Shown: in pieces, positions 5,000-7,697 of the stretch | How the letters are laid out: every line of letters starts with the position of its first letter | Position numbering within the stretch: position 1 is the stretch's first letter | From: Myxococcales bacterium | GTDB taxonomy: Bacteria > Myxococcota > Polyangia > Fen-1088 | Assembly: GCA_003155465.1 (NCBI GenBank) | Contig: PMCR01000580.1 | Span: 1 to 7,697 of the forward strand | Direction of reading: 5' to 3' | Length of the DNA stretch: 7,697 nucleotides | Position numbers and translations under genes: made by a program | The notes under the pieces: model-generated | Told to the model about the DNA's origin: nothing | The model's database searches: none | The model's input: the letters and a program-made list of their open reading frames with translations, nothing else

Positions 5000-6478
5000 T
5001 CAGTGCAGCAGCGCCGCCGATCCGGCGAGTCCGGTCGCGCTGCGAGGCAACTCGACGGTGAGCATCACCCGGGCGTCGGCCGAGGTCGAGACGCCGAAGC
5101 TGCCGCCCATCTGGCGAATCGTCTCGCGCGGCGGCCACAGGGCCAGGGCAAGCTGGTCTTCCGGCGATTCCCGGGCCGACAAGACGGCGGGCCTGCCCGA
5201 ATCCAGTTCCCGCGCATGGGGATCGGGGCAGGGATGGTGGCTGAACGCGCGAAACCGCACGGTCAGGCGGGCCGTGGAGCCCAGATCCTCTAGGCGAAGA
5301 TCCACGGGAGAGCCCAAGCCGTGCTCGCCGCCCACCTCGACCAGAGCGCGCACAACCCGGCGAAGGCGTGCCGGGTCCCACCAGCCGACGAGCCGGCCGG
5401 GAGCCACAAGCCGGATGTCCACGCGTTCACGATCTTCCAGCCCGGGCAAGCTTGCCATGGCCTCCGATACGATCGGCACCAGGTCAGTCTCCTCTGGGCA
5501 AAGGGAAGTCGTTGGGCAAAGCACGGCATCGACATTCTGCAGCCCGCGCGCCAGTCGTTGCAGACTGGTGAGGAACTCGCTGCAATTCTCGACGCCATCG
5601 CGCGCGAAGCGAGAGCGCTCGCCATGCAACACGGACTCGAGCTGCGCAGAGAGGTGCGGCAGCGGGCTCGTGAGCCAGCGGGCCACTAGGCCGAGCAGGG
5701 CGTCGCGGGCATCCAAGGTTCGCTGCAGGTTGGCACTTCGCTGTCGCTGCTGCTCGGCGTACATCGAGAGAGCGGCCGTCTCGTGGACCAGGGCCTCGTT
5801 CATCGAGCGGAGCCCGCGGCGGTTGTCCTCGGTGCGCAGAATCTGATTGATCATCCAGTTGATGTTCTTGGCGTCGCCCACGCCCCCCCGACTGTCCGAA
5901 GGCGAATTGCAGAACGGGTTGTCACAGAGCCGCCCCCCGAGCAAGGCCAAAGGGTGCGTCTGCAACATCACCGCGAGAAGGTCGGTGCCCAATTGGCGGC
6001 GATCGAACGCACACAAGGCAAGGCTACGCGTTGCGCGCATCAGCTCGGTGACGTCGGCTTCGTAGCCGCAAAGCCCGGCGGGAGAGATGTCCAGGTCGTG
6101 GACCAGCGGCCCAGCGGCCCCGGCCACCCGGTAGCCGTGAAAGCCCAGGGCACGCGCCCTTTCGATGGCCAGGCGAGCGATCTCAAGAGTGTGGCTTGGG
6201 TCGAATTTCCCCTCGGGCGCGTAGACCTGGCGAGGATCGCGCAGGACGAAGGCCCCACGGTCGCACAGGCCGGCCGTGGACACACCGGCCTGGTTGAGCA
6301 GGATGCACACGGCATTCTGCTGCTCTGCCGGCGCCACCAGGGCGCAACACTCGCCCCGGCGCAGCCCATCGTGCAGAAAGGCCGCAACCGCCTCATGTTC
6401 TTCATCTCGGGTAACCGTCGCCGCGCAGAGGTGGCTACCCGCCTCCAGTGACGACAACTCCTTCTCGAAAACCATCAT
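5000..6478 (-). CDS. MEDS-domain protein with degenerate histidine-kinase-like C-terminus
   Basis: 492 residues; no signal peptide or membrane segment, so cytosolic. Residues ~10-192 match the MEDS (DcmR-type sensory) domain: SHLC (15-18), GLRRGECCALV (38-48), PEGKFDP (88-94), CAFDRRQLGTDLL (156-168), QTHPLALLGGRLCDNPF (173-189). Residues ~205-262 form a charged helical, probably coiled-coil linker. The rest follows a histidine kinase layout but lacks its active residues. DARDALLGLVARWLTSPL (256-273) aligns with the H-box but has Arg267 where the phosphoacceptor His belongs. DPARLRRVVRAL (368-379) aligns with the N-box but lacks its Asn. No DxGxG motif is seen, while LALAL...MGGSFGVST...TVELP (443-478) keeps the end of the ATPase fold. 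There are 13 Cys. Likely a ligand-sensing pseudokinase acting through a partner; target unknown. The ATG pair at 6478-6473 has only a weak ribosome site. Confidence 0.85.
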   Translation of the reverse strand: MMVFEKELSSLEAGSHLCAATVTRDEEHEAVAAFLHDGLRRGECCALVAPAEQQNAVCILLNQAGVSTAGLCDRGAFVLRDPRQVYAPEGKFDPSHTLEIARLAIERARALGFHGYRVAGAAGPLVHDLDISPAGLCGYEADVTELMRATRSLALCAFDRRQLGTDLLAVMLQTHPLALLGGRLCDNPFCNSPSDSRGGVGDAKNINWMINQILRTEDNRRGLRSMNEALVHETAALSMYAEQQRQRSANLQRTLDARDALLGLVARWLTSPLPHLSAQLESVLHGERSRFARDGVENCSEFLTSLQRLARGLQNVDAVLCPTTSLCPEETDLVPIVSEAMASLPGLEDRERVDIRLVAPGRLVGWWDPARLRRVVRALVEVGGEHGLGSPVDLRLEDLGSTARLTVRFRAFSHHPCPDPHARELDSGRPAVLSARESPEDQLALALWPPRETIRQMGGSFGVSTSADARVMLTVELPRSATGLAGSAALLH

Positions 6479-6587
6479 CTTCGACTTGGGGATTTTCCAG
6501 CCGAACGTCCCTCCAATCGCCCTGACCCAGGAAGATCCACAGAGCTAGGTTACTCTGATTGCGGTCGGAAGGTAAAGGGGAACCAGG
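6479..6587. other. Spacer between the M17 N-domain gene and the MEDS gene
   Basis: 109 bp between two minus-strand genes. It probably ends the ribH-nusB unit and carries the promoter of the MEDS gene. I find no hairpin with a T-tract and no clear promoter boxes. Co-transcription of both genes cannot be excluded. Confidence 0.4.
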
Positions 6588-7133
6588 TCAGCGGGCGAGT
6601 GAGCGTTCGATAGCGCGAACGGTCTCGACCATGGCCTTGATCGCAGGCGGCACGTCAATGATGGTCAGCGCGCTCAGTGCGGTACCCGGGTGTTGCTCTT
6701 CGCGCTGCTCAGCAACCGAGATGAGCACGCGCAAGGCCCGCTCTGGTGTGATGCGGTCCAGGTCGCGGCCGGGCAGCGTCAGACCCACCGACTGGATGCC
6801 CAGCCCGCGGAAGGCGTCGAGGACGGCGCCCAGACTGGCCCGGAAAGCGTCCTCGGAGAAGCTGGCTGTCGGGCCTACGCCGACGGTCAGTACCCGGCGC
6901 CATGGCACACGGGTGGTCAAGAAGAGTAGTTTCTCACCGGCCGTGCCTTCCAGACGGCCCTCGCGCAGAAGCTGCGACAAGCGACCGTTGAGTCGCCAGT
7001 CGAGAAGACCAGCCGCCCCGCGTAGTGGACGCACGTCGGCCCACAGCGGCACGACGAGTGCGTCCCCACCTGGGCAGCGATCCCATCGGCCGAGGTCGAC
7101 CGGGAGAAAGGCAATTTGGCTGGCGGCCAGCAT
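6588..7133 (-). CDS. Stand-alone leucyl-aminopeptidase (M17) N-terminal-type domain protein
   Basis: 181 residues, cytosolic (no signal peptide). It resembles the macro-like N-terminal domain of M17 leucyl aminopeptidases: DALVVPLWADVRPLRGAAGLLDWRLNG (residues 24-50), an LSQLL-EG segment, GEKLLFLTT (66-74), VLTVGVGP (81-88), and FRASLGAVLDAFRGLGIQSVGLTLPG (97-122). It ends where a full enzyme would continue into its catalytic domain, so the two-zinc peptidase half, with its NTDAEGR motif, is absent and peptidase activity is not expected. The start ATG (7133-7131) is 1 nt after the nusB stop (TGATATG), with no Shine-Dalgarno, pointing to translation by re-initiation. The frame is open upstream through nusB but reads as nonsense there. 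Its role is unknown: possibly binding a nucleotide or partner, or a relic of an aminopeptidase. Confidence 0.8.
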   Translation of the reverse strand: MLAASQIAFLPVDLGRWDRCPGGDALVVPLWADVRPLRGAAGLLDWRLNGRLSQLLREGRLEGTAGEKLLFLTTRVPWRRVLTVGVGPTASFSEDAFRASLGAVLDAFRGLGIQSVGLTLPGRDLDRITPERALRVLISVAEQREEQHPGTALSALTIIDVPPAIKAMVETVRAIERSLAR

Positions 7134-7134
7134 A

Positions 7135-7602
7135 TCAGGGTGCGATGCCAAGCAGGTCCAAGGCGGAGTCGAGCAGCCCGTTGACGAACGCGGGCGCCTC
7201 CTGGGAGCCAAAGCGCTTGGCTAGCTCTACCGCTTCATTGATGGCGACACGTGCAGGAACATCGGCCTGGCAGTGGGCCAGCTCGTAGAGAGCCAGGCGC
7301 AGGACGTTGCGGTCCACTCGCGCCAAACGCTCCACGCGCCAGTTCTGGGACAACCGGGCCAGGATTTCATCCAGTTCGGCCCGGTGTGCGCTCACGCCGC
7401 GGACCAGGGTTGAGGCCAGTGCCTCGTCAAAGGCGCACTCCCCACGCGACTCTTCCGGCGGGTCGGCTTCGCCTGTGTCGTCACCCACGCCGAATTCGTG
7501 CAGGTGGGTCGCCATGGCCGCGTCCGGATCAGCGCCGTCCACGCTGTCCATGGCGTACAGAACCTGAAGGGCCACCGCGCGGGCTCGGCGCCGGGGGCTC
7601 AT
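7135..7602 (-). CDS. nusB: Transcription antitermination protein NusB
   Basis: 155 residues (E. coli 139). NusB binds boxA RNA with NusE (ribosomal protein S10) and helps RNA polymerase read through rRNA operons. The start MSPRRRARAVALQVLY (1-16) is the classic Arg-rich RNA-binding end. The C-terminal half has VDRNVLRLALYELAH (97-110), DVPARVAINEAVELAKRFG (114-132) and FVNGLLD (139-145), close to E. coli. Residues ~20-58 form an acidic, Gly/Pro-containing insertion (GVGDDTGEADPPEE) that makes the protein longer than usual. ATG at 7602 is preferred because it matches the family's N-terminus. A TTG at 7617, 1 nt after the ribH stop, would add five residues, and neither has a good ribosome site. 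Confidence 0.96.
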   Translation of the reverse strand: MSPRRRARAVALQVLYAMDSVDGADPDAAMATHLHEFGVGDDTGEADPPEESRGECAFDEALASTLVRGVSAHRAELDEILARLSQNWRVERLARVDRNVLRLALYELAHCQADVPARVAINEAVELAKRFGSQEAPAFVNGLLDSALDLLGIAP

Positions 7603-7618
7603 CTTGGCAATGTCCAAG

Positions 7619-7697
7619 TCATTTGCGACGGCGGGTCTGGGGCGAAGCCGCTTCGGCCCGGCCGGCCAACGTGTCGTACAGGTTGGCCATCTCGATG
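7619..7697 (-). CDS. ribH: 6,7-dimethyl-8-ribityllumazine synthase, C-terminal end only
   Basis: Only the last 25 codons and the TGA stop (7621-7619) are in the window; the gene continues past its right edge. The visible residues start IEMANLYDTLAG, matching the final helix of lumazine synthase, which usually reads (A)LEMxNL near its end. An Arg/Lys-rich tail (QTRRRK) extends beyond the usual terminus. RibH condenses ArP (5-amino-6-ribitylamino-uracil) with dihydroxybutanone phosphate in riboflavin synthesis. ribH followed by nusB on the same strand is a widespread order, which supports the call from so short a fragment. Its stop is 16 nt before the nusB ATG. Confidence 0.8.
   Translation of the reverse strand, partial: IEMANLYDTLAGRAEAASPQTRRRK

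Noticed and set aside
5783..6451. 222-codon plus-strand open frame inside the MEDS gene
   Set aside because: The opposite strand carries a clear MEDS domain over the same bases; this frame has no start signal or motif.

Overview
The window is about 7.7 kb of high-GC bacterial chromosome. It looks like core housekeeping DNA with a few accessory pieces. The GC content, the Gly/Thr-rich linker in a secreted protein, the ribH-nusB-(M17 N-domain) order and the MEDS-type sensor suggest a deltaproteobacterium in the broad sense (Myxococcota or a relative). This is inference from style and gene order; no rRNA or other marker is present.

Layout, left to right. (1) The 3' part of a plus-strand gene for a probably exported protein (1-687), with a Gly/Thr-rich linker followed by a beta-rich C-terminal domain. 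(2) A minus-strand block that converges on it: yjbQ, then purM, then purN (2910 down to 691). purM and purN overlap by ATGA, so they are very likely co-translated. (3) A 342-bp divergent spacer (2911-3252) holding a degenerate palindromic repeat, then plus-strand htrA/degP-like protease (3253-4791) with an intact His-Asp-Ser triad and two PDZ domains. (4) A 208-bp spacer (4792-4999) with a second, diverged copy of the same repeat in the same orientation. (5) A minus-strand MEDS-domain protein whose C-terminal half resembles a histidine kinase core without the phosphoacceptor His or the ATP-binding boxes (6478-5000). (6) A tight minus-strand operon, ribH (3' end only), nusB and a stand-alone M17 aminopeptidase N-terminal domain (7697 down to 6588).

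How the genes relate. PurM makes AIR, the branch point between purine and thiamine (HMP) synthesis. Having yjbQ, a family with weak thiamine-phosphate synthase activity, directly upstream is metabolically sensible. PurN makes formylglycinamide ribonucleotide, two steps before AIR. RibH and NusB are a common bacterial pair; the third gene is coupled to nusB by a 1-nt gap. HtrA is an envelope protease that stands alone.

Most interesting signals: direct repeats bracketing htrA; a perfect 10-bp inverted repeat of REP/RAYT-like type (AGGGTCAGAC/GTCTGACCCT) sitting in frame inside the first PDZ domain of htrA; and the MEDS-pseudokinase. I found no phage, CRISPR, toxin-antitoxin or biosynthetic cluster, and no tRNA or rRNA gene.
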